A DNA stretch of 33,069 nucleotides from Lachnospiraceae bacterium (GTDB taxonomy: Bacteria; Bacillota; Clostridia; Lachnospirales; Lachnospiraceae), in contig JAGBMJ010000143.1 in the NCBI GenBank assembly GCA_017634975.1, forward strand, positions 1 through 33,069, written 5' to 3'. Position numbers and translations under genes: made by a program. The notes beneath the pieces are model-generated. The model had not been told where the DNA came from. It did no database searches and saw only the letters and a program-made list of their open reading frames with translations. Positions 14,326 through 24,478 of the stretch are shown here, in pieces. Position 1 is the stretch's first letter. Each line of letters starts with the position of its first letter.

Positions 14326-17300
14326 GTGGAAGAGAATAAGAAGATTTATCATGTGGGATTGGATATCGGTTCAACAACCGTAAAAGTAGTGGCTATTGAT
14401 CCGGAAGGAAAAGTGGTCTATTCGGAGTACCGCAGACATCATGCTGAGGTACGTCAGGTATTGGAACAATTACTGGGAGAATTGATGGATACCATCGGAA
14501 ATGCCCAGTGTACCATAGAGATTACCGGAAGCGGCGGCCTGCAGCTGGCAGAGCGTCTGCAGATCCCGTTTGTGCAGGAGGTCGTAGCGGTCGTAGGTGC
14601 GGTACGACAGCTGTACCCGCAGACGGATGTGATCATTGAGCTGGGCGGAGAAGATGCAAAGCTGGTGTATCTGACCGGCGGTGTGGAACAGCGTATGAAC
14701 GGCATCTGCGCCGGCGGTACCGGTGCGTTTATCGATCAGATGGCATCCCTGATCCAGACGGATGCAGCCGGACTGGATCTGCTGGCAAAGGATGCACATG
14801 CAAAGTATCCGATCGCGGCTCGCTGCGGCGTGTTTGCAAAGACGGATATCCAGCCGCTCATTAACGATGGTGTAGCAAGAGAGGATCTGGCGATCAGTAT
14901 CTTTCAGGCGGTGGTGGATCAGACCATTTCCGGTCTGGCATGCGGCCGTCGTATCAAGGGAAAAGTGGCATTTCTGGGCGGACCTCTGCATTTCCTGCCG
15001 AGACTCCGTGAACGTTTTGCGGATACCCTGCATCTGGGACCGGATGAGCAGATCGTGCCGGAGAACGGACATCTGTTTGCAGCACATGGTGCGGCGATCC
15101 ACGGCCAGCGCGGAGGTGCGGTATCGCTCGGAGAGATCAGGGAAAACCTGGCACATGTCGGTACCGGCATGGAACTGGAGCATCTGCAGTGTCTGTTTGA
15201 AACGGAAGCGGATCTGGAAGCATTCCGTGAGAGACAGCGGAGCAATAAGGCACCGGCCGGAGATATCAAAGAGTATCATGGCAACTGTTTTCTGGGCATA
15301 GACGGCGGTTCTACAACAACCAAGATGGCACTGCTGTCCGAGGACGGAAAGCTTCTGTATTCCTATTACGGAAATAACAAAGGTGACCCGGTCGGCTGCG
15401 TGAAAGAAGCGATCCGCGGCCTGGCGGAGGTGATGCCGAAAGACGCAAAGATCGCACATGCATGCTCTACCGGATACGGTGAAAAACTGTTAAAAGAAGC
15501 ATTCGGCCTGGATGAGGGCGAGGTGGAGACCATTGCGCACTACTATGCAGCGCGCTTTGTGGATCCGGAAGCCGATTGTATCATCGATATCGGCGGACAG
15601 GATATGAAGTGCATCCGTATCAAGAACGGCAGTGTGGATTCCATTCTGCTGAACGAAGCGTGTTCTTCGGGATGCGGCTCTTTTATAGAAAACTTTGCGG
15701 ATTCCATGGGATACACGGCGAAGAGCTTCTCGGAACTGGCGCTGAAGTCCAAGATGCCGCTGGATCTGGGAACCCGTTGTACCATTTTTATGAACTCCAA
15801 CGTAAAGCAGGCACAGAAGGAAGGTGCGGCAGTTGAGGATATTGCAGCCGGACTGGCATATTCGGTTGTAAAAAATGCGTTGTTTAAGGTGATCCGTATG
15901 ACGGATCCGGCGCAGCTGGGCGAGCATATCATCGCACAGGGCGGTACGTTCTTAAGCGATGCGATATTGCGATGCTTTGAACTGGTATCCGGGCGCGAAG
16001 TGATCCGGCCGGCAGAAGCAGGTCTGATGGGGGCCATGGGTGCGGCGCTGATCGCAAAAGAACGCTGGACCGGTGGCGTATCTTCCATGCTCTCCTTTGA
16101 AGAGATCGCGGATCTGACCTTTACCACATCGCAGTCCAGATGCAAGGGCTGCCAGAACCGTTGCCGCCTGACGATCGGCCAGTTCTCCAACGGTCACAGA
16201 TATATTACCGGTAACCGCTGTGAACGTGTTGTGGGTGGCGGCGGAAAGAAGAACGATGCGCCGAACCTGTTCGAATTCAAACGTAAGAGGATGTTTGACT
16301 ATGAGCCTTTGGAGGCAACCCAGGCACCCAGAGGCGTGATCGGTATTCCGCGCGTTCTGAATATGTATGAGAATTATCCGTTCTGGGCGGAGTTCTTCAA
16401 ACATCTTGGATTCCGTGTGGTGATCTCGCCGTTCTCGGATCAGAATCTGTATCGTCTGGGTATGGATTCGATCCCGAGTGAATCCGAGTGCTATCCGGCA
16501 AAGATGGTACACGGTCATATCACCTGGCTTGTGGAGCAGGGCGTGGACCGGATCTTCTATCCGTGCGTTTATTATGAGCGAAAAGAAAATGCGAATGCGC
16601 AGAACCATTATAACTGTCCGATGGTCATTTCCTATCCGGAAAACGTCCGCAACAATATGCAGATCATTTCGGAGAAGAACATCAATCTGATCTCGCCATT
16701 CATTGCATTTACCGATGAGCAGGTGCTGACGAAGTGCCTGGAAAGCGTAATGCATGAAAACTTTGAGATCAGTAAAAAAGAGGTTCGGGAAGCGGTGCAT
16801 ATCGGCTGGGAAGCTCTACTTAAGTGCAAGGCCGATATCACGGAGGAAGGCCGCAAGACGGTTGCCTGGCTGAAAGAACACAAAGCACATGGTATCGTAC
16901 TGGCCGGACGTCCGTATCATCTGGATCCGGAGATCAACCATGGTATTCCCGAGATGATCCAGAGTCTCGGCTTTGCGGTATTGACGGAAGACAGCGTAGC
17001 TGCACTTGCAGAGGTAGAGAGCGGTCTGCGTGTGACGAATCAGTGGACCTACCATGCAAGACTGTATGCCGCAGCGGAATATGTGGCGACACAGGATGTG
17101 CTGGATCTGATCCAGCTCAACTCCTTCGGCTGTGGTCTGGATGCCGTAACGGCAGATCAGGTACGTGAACTGCTGGAAAAGAGAAACCGTCTGTATGCAT
17201 TACTGAAGATCGATGAGATCAGCAACCTGGGTGCGGCACGTATCCGTGTGCGTTCCCTGGCAGCAGCGATCCGTTCCAGAGACAGCGGTCCGCAGAAAAA

Positions 17301-18570
17301 AGTGACTCCGGTGGAATATCCGAGAGTGGAATATACGAAAGAGATGAACGACGCGGGATATACGATCCTGTGTCCGGAAATGTCCCCGCACCATTTCGAA
17401 CTGGCCAAGGCGGCATTTGAAACCTGCGGTTATCGTCTGGCATTGATGAAGAATGAAAACCACAATGTCATCGATATGGGACAGCGCTATGTCAATCATG
17501 ATGCATGTTATCCGGCGATGATCGTGACCGGTCAGATCATGGATGCGGTATCTTCGGGGGATTATGATACGAAGCGCCTGGCCGTGATGATGGTACAGAC
17601 CGGCGGCGGCTGTCGTGCATCCAATTATGTGGGCTTTATCCGCAAGGCGCTGAAGGAAGGCGGCTACGGACATATCCCCGTGATCTCACTGAATGTAAAC
17701 GGTATGGAGACCAACTCCGGTTTCACGCCGTCCGTGACCCTGCTGTATAAGGTGATGCAGGCCGCTATGTACGGTGACCTGATGGCAAATATGCGCTATC
17801 ATGCCAAGGCGTATGAAGTGGAAGAGGGTGCTACGGAAGCCATGTACGATAAATGGCAGAAGAAGTGCATTGAGTCGATCCGGCAACACAGCAGCATGCA
17901 TACTTTCTATAAACTCTGCCGTCAGATGGTCAATGATTTTGACTCGATCGAACTGCGCACGGATATCGTGAAGCCGAAGGTCGGTATCGTAGGCGAAGTA
18001 CTTGTAAAATACATGCCGCTTGCAAACGAGCATCTGGCGGATCAGCTGGAGAAAGAAGGCGCGGAAGTGGTAATGACCGAAATGGTTACCTTCCTGGAAT
18101 ACTGCTTCTCCGGTGCGATCTACCGAGGAAAGAAGCTGGGCAAGAGCAAGAAGGCGGCTATGGCGGCACGTTTTGGTCTGGGACTGGTCGACAGCATCAA
18201 GAAGAAGACCGATAAGATGCTGGAGGAAAGCAAACACTTTACCCCGGCGGGACGGCTAAGTCAGATCAAGAGTTTTGCGATGGAGATCCTGCAGCAGGGT
18301 AACCAGACCGGAGAAGGCTGGTATCTGCCGGGCGAGATGATCGAGCTGATCCATCAGGGCGTGAACAATATCGTCTGTGTGCAGCCGTTCGGATGTCTGC
18401 CGAACCACATCGTGGGTAAGGGCGTTACCAAAAAGGTCAAGGAGAAATATCCTGAGGCCAATATCGTAGCGATCGATTACGACCCTTCCGCAAGTAAGGT
18501 GAACCAGCTGAACCGTCTGCGCCTGATGCTGGAAGTGGCGCAGGAAATGCTGCGAAACGAAGGAAAGTAA
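14326..18570 (+). CDS. Giant 2-hydroxyacyl-CoA dehydratase activase-related protein
   Basis: A 1414-residue protein fusing parts otherwise found as activator and dehydratase subunits. Two ASKHA ATPase domains of the BcrAD/BadFG family come first: GLDIGSTTVK and GICAGGTGAF (C128) at about 8-255, then FLGIDGGSTTTK and EACSSGCGSF (C446, C450) at about 322-575. A cysteine cluster follows (C606, C609, C613), then a DUF2229 domain with SESECYPAK (C722), and an HgdB-like C-terminal half with GGGCRASNYVGF. The archetype HgdC uses ATP to inject one electron from a 4Fe-4S cluster into the dehydratase. The large fused form is widespread in Clostridia but its substrate is unsettled. It starts at GTG 14326 with only a weak GAGAG upstream. 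The ATP synthase operon begins 30 nt downstream. Confidence 0.9.
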   Translation: MEENKKIYHVGLDIGSTTVKVVAIDPEGKVVYSEYRRHHAEVRQVLEQLLGELMDTIGNAQCTIEITGSGGLQLAERLQIPFVQEVVAVVGAVRQLYPQTDVIIELGGEDAKLVYLTGGVEQRMNGICAGGTGAFIDQMASLIQTDAAGLDLLAKDAHAKYPIAARCGVFAKTDIQPLINDGVAREDLAISIFQAVVDQTISGLACGRRIKGKVAFLGGPLHFLPRLRERFADTLHLGPDEQIVPENGHLFAAHGAAIHGQRGGAVSLGEIRENLAHVGTGMELEHLQCLFETEADLEAFRERQRSNKAPAGDIKEYHGNCFLGIDGGSTTTKMALLSEDGKLLYSYYGNNKGDPVGCVKEAIRGLAEVMPKDAKIAHACSTGYGEKLLKEAFGLDEGEVETIAHYYAARFVDPEADCIIDIGGQDMKCIRIKNGSVDSILLNEACSSGCGSFIENFADSMGYTAKSFSELALKSKMPLDLGTRCTIFMNSNVKQAQKEGAAVEDIAAGLAYSVVKNALFKVIRMTDPAQLGEHIIAQGGTFLSDAILRCFELVSGREVIRPAEAGLMGAMGAALIAKERWTGGVSSMLSFEEIADLTFTTSQSRCKGCQNRCRLTIGQFSNGHRYITGNRCERVVGGGGKKNDAPNLFEFKRKRMFDYEPLEATQAPRGVIGIPRVLNMYENYPFWAEFFKHLGFRVVISPFSDQNLYRLGMDSIPSESECYPAKMVHGHITWLVEQGVDRIFYPCVYYERKENANAQNHYNCPMVISYPENVRNNMQIISEKNINLISPFIAFTDEQVLTKCLESVMHENFEISKKEVREAVHIGWEALLKCKADITEEGRKTVAWLKEHKAHGIVLAGRPYHLDPEINHGIPEMIQSLGFAVLTEDSVAALAEVESGLRVTNQWTYHARLYAAAEYVATQDVLDLIQLNSFGCGLDAVTADQVRELLEKRNRLYALLKIDEISNLGAARIRVRSLAAAIRSRDSGPQKKVTPVEYPRVEYTKEMNDAGYTILCPEMSPHHFELAKAAFETCGYRLALMKNENHNVIDMGQRYVNHDACYPAMIVTGQIMDAVSSGDYDTKRLAVMMVQTGGGCRASNYVGFIRKALKEGGYGHIPVISLNVNGMETNSGFTPSVTLLYKVMQAAMYGDLMANMRYHAKAYEVEEGATEAMYDKWQKKCIESIRQHSSMHTFYKLCRQMVNDFDSIELRTDIVKPKVGIVGEVLVKYMPLANEHLADQLEKEGAEVVMTEMVTFLEYCFSGAIYRGKKLGKSKKAAMAARFGLGLVDSIKKKTDKMLEESKHFTPAGRLSQIKSFAMEILQQGNQTGEGWYLPGEMIELIHQGVNNIVCVQPFGCLPNHIVGKGVTKKVKEKYPEANIVAIDYDPSASKVNQLNRLRLMLEVAQEMLRNEGK

Positions 18571-18600
18571 AAAAAGGCAAAGCCTGGGGGCATAGAAGGG

Positions 18601-19467
18601 ATGAGCAAACAGCAGAGAAGAAATATCATCATCGTATCGATTCTGTTTCTGGCGGCGATCATTGCAGGGATTGTAATGATGCCGCAGCCGGAAAAGCATG
18701 AGACGATCAAGGCTGCCATGCGTGACGCTGTTCTGCACGACGAGAATAAGATCGCTTTCTTTGGTTTTGCCGTGGATCCGTCCCTGGTATCCGGCTACAT
18801 TGTTACGGCGGTGCTTTTGTTCATCGCACTGCTGATCCGGATTTTTGCCATCCCGAAGTTTCAGATGGTGCCGGGCAGATTCCAGTTTCTGATCGAGCAG
18901 TGGGTAGGTATCTTTGACGGCCTGGCAAAGACAAACTCCCCGCATAAAAACGGCGCGCTGGGCGCCTATATCTTCGGTGCCGGTACCTATATCTTTGCCG
19001 GTACCATGTTTGAACTCTTCGGTATTCAGGGTATCACCACCGAAGGGCACAGTATTTCTCTGCCGGCACCGCTGGCAAATATCAACGGTGCGATCTGTAT
19101 GGGCTTTCTGTCCTATCTGTTTATTTTATCCGGCGGTATTTTGGTGAATAAGGTAAAGGGCGTGGGGAAGACACTGAAAGAGTTTTCCCTTCCGGTTTCC
19201 ATGACCTTCCGATTGTTCGGAGCCCTGCTTTCCGGTATGCTGACGACGGAACTCGTGTATTATTACATCAATCTGAGTTTTGTCCTGCCGGTGATCGTAG
19301 GACTTTTGTTCACGGTGCTGCATGCATTGATCCAGGCCTATGTCCTGACAATGCTGACCAGTGTATATTACGGTGAAGTGACAGAGGTCAGTGAACAGAA
19401 ACCGAAAAAGAAGAAAAAGAACAAACCGAACAAACTGAACAATGATGCGGAAATCGCAGAAGCATAA
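18601..19467 (+). CDS. atpB: ATP synthase F0 subunit a
   Basis: A 288-residue membrane subunit forming the two ion half-channels beside the c-ring. The essential arginine is R204 in SMTFRLFGALLSGM, where most homologues read RLFGN, so the usual asparagine is replaced by alanine. HALIQAYVLTMLTSVY matches the last conserved helix. The N-terminus has one membrane helix (about 9-27), then a loop with the conserved short helix region. The C-terminus carries a lysine-rich tail (KPKKKKKNKPNK, about 267-278) beyond the family's usual end. No atpI precedes it. It is the first gene of the operon; the ribosome site is weak (AGAAGGG right at the ATG). Confidence 0.95.
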   Translation: MSKQQRRNIIIVSILFLAAIIAGIVMMPQPEKHETIKAAMRDAVLHDENKIAFFGFAVDPSLVSGYIVTAVLLFIALLIRIFAIPKFQMVPGRFQFLIEQWVGIFDGLAKTNSPHKNGALGAYIFGAGTYIFAGTMFELFGIQGITTEGHSISLPAPLANINGAICMGFLSYLFILSGGILVNKVKGVGKTLKEFSLPVSMTFRLFGALLSGMLTTELVYYYINLSFVLPVIVGLLFTVLHALIQAYVLTMLTSVYYGEVTEVSEQKPKKKKKNKPNKLNNDAEIAEA

Positions 19468-19493
19468 AAGAACAGATAACGGAGGATAAAAAA

Positions 19494-19865
19494 ATGAAAC
19501 AGTTAAAGAAGATGGCAGTAATGTTGGCAGCAGTGATCCTGCTCATCGGTGCGGTGGCATCGGTAAGCGCTTTGCAGGCGAATGCAGCGGACAGTGCAGA
19601 GACAGCTGTGGCAGCAGAGGCACAGGCAGGCGCGGACAGCAGCACGGGCATGAAAGCACTGGCAGCTTCCATCGCCATCGGTCTGGCAGGTATCGGCGGT
19701 ACCATTGCCATGGGTATGGCGATCGCAAAGTCCAACGAAGGTGTAGCAAGACAGCCGGAAGCAGCCGGCAAGATCCAGACGCAGCTGATGCTCGGCCTGG
19801 TATTTATCGAGACCGTTGTTATTTATGCATTGATCGTAGCGATCCTGATCGTCTTCGTATTATAA
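19494..19865 (+). CDS. atpE: ATP synthase F0 subunit c with N-terminal signal-like extension
   Basis: A 123-residue proteolipid, about 45 residues longer than usual. The c hairpin occupies about 53-123: first helix with GLAGIGGTIAMGM, loop R86-Q87-P88, and second helix with the ion carboxylate E106 in FIETVVIYAL. Ahead of it residues 1-31 look like a Sec signal peptide: positive MKQLKK, a hydrophobic core and ANA before A32, then an alanine-rich acidic linker. GGAGG precedes the first ATG, so the extension is translated. The position equal to the sodium-binding glutamine (Q32 in Ilyobacter) is M73, which argues for proton coupling. An internal Met53 has no ribosome site. Confidence 0.95.
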   Translation: MKQLKKMAVMLAAVILLIGAVASVSALQANAADSAETAVAAEAQAGADSSTGMKALAASIAIGLAGIGGTIAMGMAIAKSNEGVARQPEAAGKIQTQLMLGLVFIETVVIYALIVAILIVFVL

Positions 19866-19904
19866 AAAAAGGTCTATTATTGAACGATTCGGAGGTTTTG
19901 TGTT

Positions 19905-20399
19905 ATGCCGTTGGGAATTGACTTTACACAGATATTGCTGCATTTATTCAATGTGATCATACTGTTTGTAGGTCTCTACATCCTGCTGTATGCGCCGGTG
20001 AAGGCGTTTATGCAGAAGCGCAGCGACTACTATGCGGATCTGGAGAAGGATACCAAAGCCGCATTGGAAGAAGCAAATGCAAAAAAAGCAGAGTATGAGG
20101 AAAAGCTGGCAGCCGTGGAACAGGAGATCGAGGAGCAGCGCAAGGCTGCCAACAGTGAGATCGCGGCCATGAAGCGGGAGCAGAGCGAGGCGGCCAAAGA
20201 GGAAGCCAGAAAGATCCTTGAGAGTGCGAGAGAAAACGGTGAGAAGCAGAAGCTGATGATCATCAGCGGTGCCCGTGAGGATATCACGCATATGATCGAA
20301 GAGGCAACCCGCAAGGTTATGGCGGGAGAAGCGTCTGCAGATCCTTACGAGGATTTTATCCGGAATGCGGAAAGGAGCCGTGCAAATGGCCACAAGTAA
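19905..20399 (+). CDS. atpF: ATP synthase F0 subunit b
   Basis: A 164-residue peripheral stalk subunit of normal length. One membrane helix (about 10-30, ILLHLFNVIILFVGLYILL) leads into a long charged coiled coil (about 35-145) with the usual alanine- and glutamate-rich heptads. The C-terminus, which normally grips delta, ends in YEDFIRNAERSRANGHK and carries no fused delta domain. GGAGG lies 9 nt before the ATG. The last 14 nt overlap the alpha gene, leaving no room for a separate atpH between them. Confidence 0.95.
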   Translation: MPLGIDFTQILLHLFNVIILFVGLYILLYAPVKAFMQKRSDYYADLEKDTKAALEEANAKKAEYEEKLAAVEQEIEEQRKAANSEIAAMKREQSEAAKEEARKILESARENGEKQKLMIISGAREDITHMIEEATRKVMAGEASADPYEDFIRNAERSRANGHK

Positions 20400-22140
20400 G
20401 ATACAGAAAGCCGTTCTCTATGCTGCGAAGGAGCCGACTGCGCAGCAGCAGGAAAGGCTTTTGCATTTTTTGGAAGAAAAATACGGCAGGGCTTATGAAC
20501 TGGACTGGCATGAGGATGTGAGTACCGGCAATGGCTTTCGACTGGTGGTGGGCGACGAAGTGTACGACAACACCAAGGAAGGCCGCTTTTTGCAGTTGAA
20601 AGAACTGCTGGGCGAGCTGGCGCTCCGGGAGGATGCGGAAGATGTGATCTCACTGTACCGTTCCTCCATCGACAGCTGGGATGCCGAGACAGTGGCGGAA
20701 GAAGAAGGTACGGTGCTTTCGGTCGGCGACGGTATCGTATTTATTGACGGACTGGGCGGCGCGGAATATGGCGAGATCGTGGTATTTGAGTCCGGCGTGA
20801 AGGGAATGTTCCAGGATATCCGTCAGGATACCATGGGCGTGATCCTGTTTGGTGACGACAGTGAAGTGCGTGTGGGCAGCCGTGTGCGCCGCACAAAAAA
20901 GACGGCAGGTATCCCGGTAGGGGATGCGTTCCTGGGACGTGTGGTCAATGCACTGGGTGAGCCGATCGATGGGATGGGGCCGATCGCGGCCTCGGATTAC
21001 CGTATCGTGGAAGCACCGGCGGCAAGCATCATTGACCGTCAGTCGGTAGACACGCCGATGTACACGGGACTGCTTACGATCGACTCGATGTTCCCGATCG
21101 GACGCGGACAGAGAGAGCTGATCATCGGCGACCGGCAGACCGGCAAGACAACGATCGCACTGGATACGATCCTGAACCAGAAGGGGAAGGACGTGATCTG
21201 CATCTATGTGGCGATCGGACAGAAAGCCGGCAGCATCGCGCAGCTGGTCGGAAATCTGAAGAAAAAGGGCGCTATGGATTATACGGTCGTTGTCAGTGCA
21301 ACGGCCAGTGAACCGGCACCCATTCAGTATATCGCGCCTTATGCGGGAACTTCGCTGGGTGAGTATTTTATGTATCAGGGCAAGGATGTGCTGATCGTTT
21401 ACGATGATCTCTCAAAGCACGCGATCGCTTACCGCGCCTTATCCCTGCTGCTGGATCGTTCCCCGGGACGTGAGGCGTATCCGGGCGATGTCTTTTATCT
21501 GCATTCCAGACTGCTGGAACGCTCCGCGCATTTATCGGATGCGCTGGGCGGCGGCAGTATGACGGCACTGCCGATCGTAGAGACCCAGGGAGGCGATGTA
21601 TCGGCGTATATTCCGACGAACATCATCTCCATCACGGATGGCCAGATCTTTCTGGAGAGCGACCTGTTCTTTTCCGGACAGCGGCCTGCCGTAAATGTCG
21701 GACTTTCCGTATCCCGTGTGGGTGGCGCGGCACAGACTAAGGCAATGAAAAAGGCGGCCGGCTCGATCCGTCTGGATCTGGCACAGTATCGCGAGATGGA
21801 GATCTTTACCCAGTTTTCCAGTGATCTGGATGAAGCCACCCGAAAACAGCTGGTCTACGGACAGGGGCTGATGCAGCTGCTGCGGCAGCCGCAGGGCAGC
21901 CCGTTTTCCCTGCATGAGCAGGTAGTGATCCTGGTGGCTGCGACTGCGCATGTAATGCAGGATGTGGATCCGCTCAGGATCACGGAATTCAGGAAAGCGC
22001 TGCTGGCGTATTTTGAACAGAAGAAACGGACCTTGATGCAGAAGATCGATACCGAAGGCACGATGTCGGACGAACAGAAGGCAGAGATCATAGAGACGGC
22101 AAAGGAGTATCTTGAGCTGTGGCAAACGGCAGAGAAATAA
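20386..22140 (+). CDS. atpA: ATP synthase F1 subunit alpha fused to a delta (OSCP) C-terminal domain
   Basis: A 584-residue protein, about 80 longer than a normal alpha. Residues 82-584 are a standard alpha: VLSVGDGI (101-107), Walker A GDRQTGKT (248-255), VYDDLSKHA and the arginine finger R444 in SVSRVGG. Residues 6-76 are not alpha-like. They follow the C-terminal domain of delta: 'VLYAAKEPTAQQQERLLHFL' corresponds to the 'V-x-x-A-x-x-L-s-x-x-Q' opening, and GDEVYD with EGR (56-67) to the E. coli GDMVIDGSVRGR. Delta's N-terminal helical domain is missing and no atpH lies in the operon. ATG 20386 is chosen over the in-frame 20365 because AAAGGAG lies 8 nt before it. It overlaps atpF by 14 nt and atpG by 22 nt. 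Confidence 0.95.
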   Translation: MATSKIQKAVLYAAKEPTAQQQERLLHFLEEKYGRAYELDWHEDVSTGNGFRLVVGDEVYDNTKEGRFLQLKELLGELALREDAEDVISLYRSSIDSWDAETVAEEEGTVLSVGDGIVFIDGLGGAEYGEIVVFESGVKGMFQDIRQDTMGVILFGDDSEVRVGSRVRRTKKTAGIPVGDAFLGRVVNALGEPIDGMGPIAASDYRIVEAPAASIIDRQSVDTPMYTGLLTIDSMFPIGRGQRELIIGDRQTGKTTIALDTILNQKGKDVICIYVAIGQKAGSIAQLVGNLKKKGAMDYTVVVSATASEPAPIQYIAPYAGTSLGEYFMYQGKDVLIVYDDLSKHAIAYRALSLLLDRSPGREAYPGDVFYLHSRLLERSAHLSDALGGGSMTALPIVETQGGDVSAYIPTNIISITDGQIFLESDLFFSGQRPAVNVGLSVSRVGGAAQTKAMKKAAGSIRLDLAQYREMEIFTQFSSDLDEATRKQLVYGQGLMQLLRQPQGSPFSLHEQVVILVAATAHVMQDVDPLRITEFRKALLAYFEQKKRTLMQKIDTEGTMSDEQKAEIIETAKEYLELWQTAEK

Positions 22141-23015
22141 AAAACCGTATCGGCAGTGTACGAAATACCAGAAAGATCACGAATGCGATGTATCTGATCT
22201 CTTCTTCCAAGCTGCGTAAAGCCAGGGCAGAACTAGCCAAAACAAGACCGTTCTTCCGGGCAACGGAGCATGAGATCAAGCGGATTTTCCAAAGTACTTC
22301 GGAAGTGGAGTCGCAGTATTTCTACCCGTCCTCCGGACCGACCAAAGCAGAGACCGTAGCGTTTCTGGTGATCACTTCAGACCGCGGGCTGGCAGGTGCA
22401 TACAACTATAATGTGATCCGGCGCGCAGAGGCGGAGATCCGCAAACGGGAAAAGGTGCGGCTCTTTGTGATCGGTGATTACGGCCGCCGGTATTTTAAGC
22501 ATCATAACGGACCGGTGGAGGAAACCTTTTTTTATACGGCACAGGATCCCACGTTCCGCAGGGCCAGAGAGATCAGTTACACATTGCTGACGGAGTATAC
22601 CGAGGGGCGTGCGGACGAGATCCGTATCATCTACAGTGATATGGAAAATGATATGGTCAGTACCGTCAAGTGCGTGCGTGTACTGCCCTTTGAACGTAAG
22701 ATGTTTCTTTCGGAGGAAGAGGCGGAGAACAGTTCCGACCAGATGTATAAGTTTGAGCCGTCTGCCTCCAAAGTGCTGGATCAGATGATCCCGTCTTATA
22801 TGGCTGGTTTCATCTACGGCGCGATGGTCGACAGTTTTTCGGCGGAACAGAATGCAAGAATGAATGCGATGCATACCGCTACCGAGAACGCGGACGAGCT
22901 GATGGGAGATCTGCAGATCGAATACAACCGCGTGCGGCAGTCCGCCGTCACACAGGAGATTACCGAGGTAGCTTCGGGAGCCCGGGCACAAAAGAAAAAG
23001 AAGAAAAAATTTTAG
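22119..23015 (+). CDS. atpG: ATP synthase F1 subunit gamma with oligolysine C-terminus
   Basis: A 298-residue central shaft subunit. The N-terminal helix reads EIKNRIGSVRNTRKITNAM, the middle has the conserved ITSDRGLAGAYN, and the C-terminal helix RMNAMHTATENADELMGDLQ to QEITEVASGA matches the family. It then runs past the usual end with ARAQ, six lysines and phenylalanine. In known structures the gamma C-terminus lies inside the upper part of the alpha3-beta3 ring, so this tail would point toward the delta position. It starts at GTG 22119 within the end of atpA (22-nt overlap), with AAAGGAG about 11 nt upstream. Confidence 0.95.
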   Translation: MANGREIKNRIGSVRNTRKITNAMYLISSSKLRKARAELAKTRPFFRATEHEIKRIFQSTSEVESQYFYPSSGPTKAETVAFLVITSDRGLAGAYNYNVIRRAEAEIRKREKVRLFVIGDYGRRYFKHHNGPVEETFFYTAQDPTFRRAREISYTLLTEYTEGRADEIRIIYSDMENDMVSTVKCVRVLPFERKMFLSEEEAENSSDQMYKFEPSASKVLDQMIPSYMAGFIYGAMVDSFSAEQNARMNAMHTATENADELMGDLQIEYNRVRQSAVTQEITEVASGARAQKKKKKKF

Positions 23016-24458
<1,443 letters not shown>

Positions 24459-24478
24459 AGACGGAGAAATAAAACGGA

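Noticed and set aside
14470-15459. A 329-codon open frame on the minus strand
   Set aside because: Antisense to the first ATPase domains of the activase-like gene; shadow composition and no ribosome site.
20365-20385. Upstream ATG for the alpha subunit (adding MRKGAVQ)
   Set aside because: The AAAGGAG site lies after this ATG and 8 nt before ATG 20386, so the shorter form is the translated one. The delta-like domain is present with either start.
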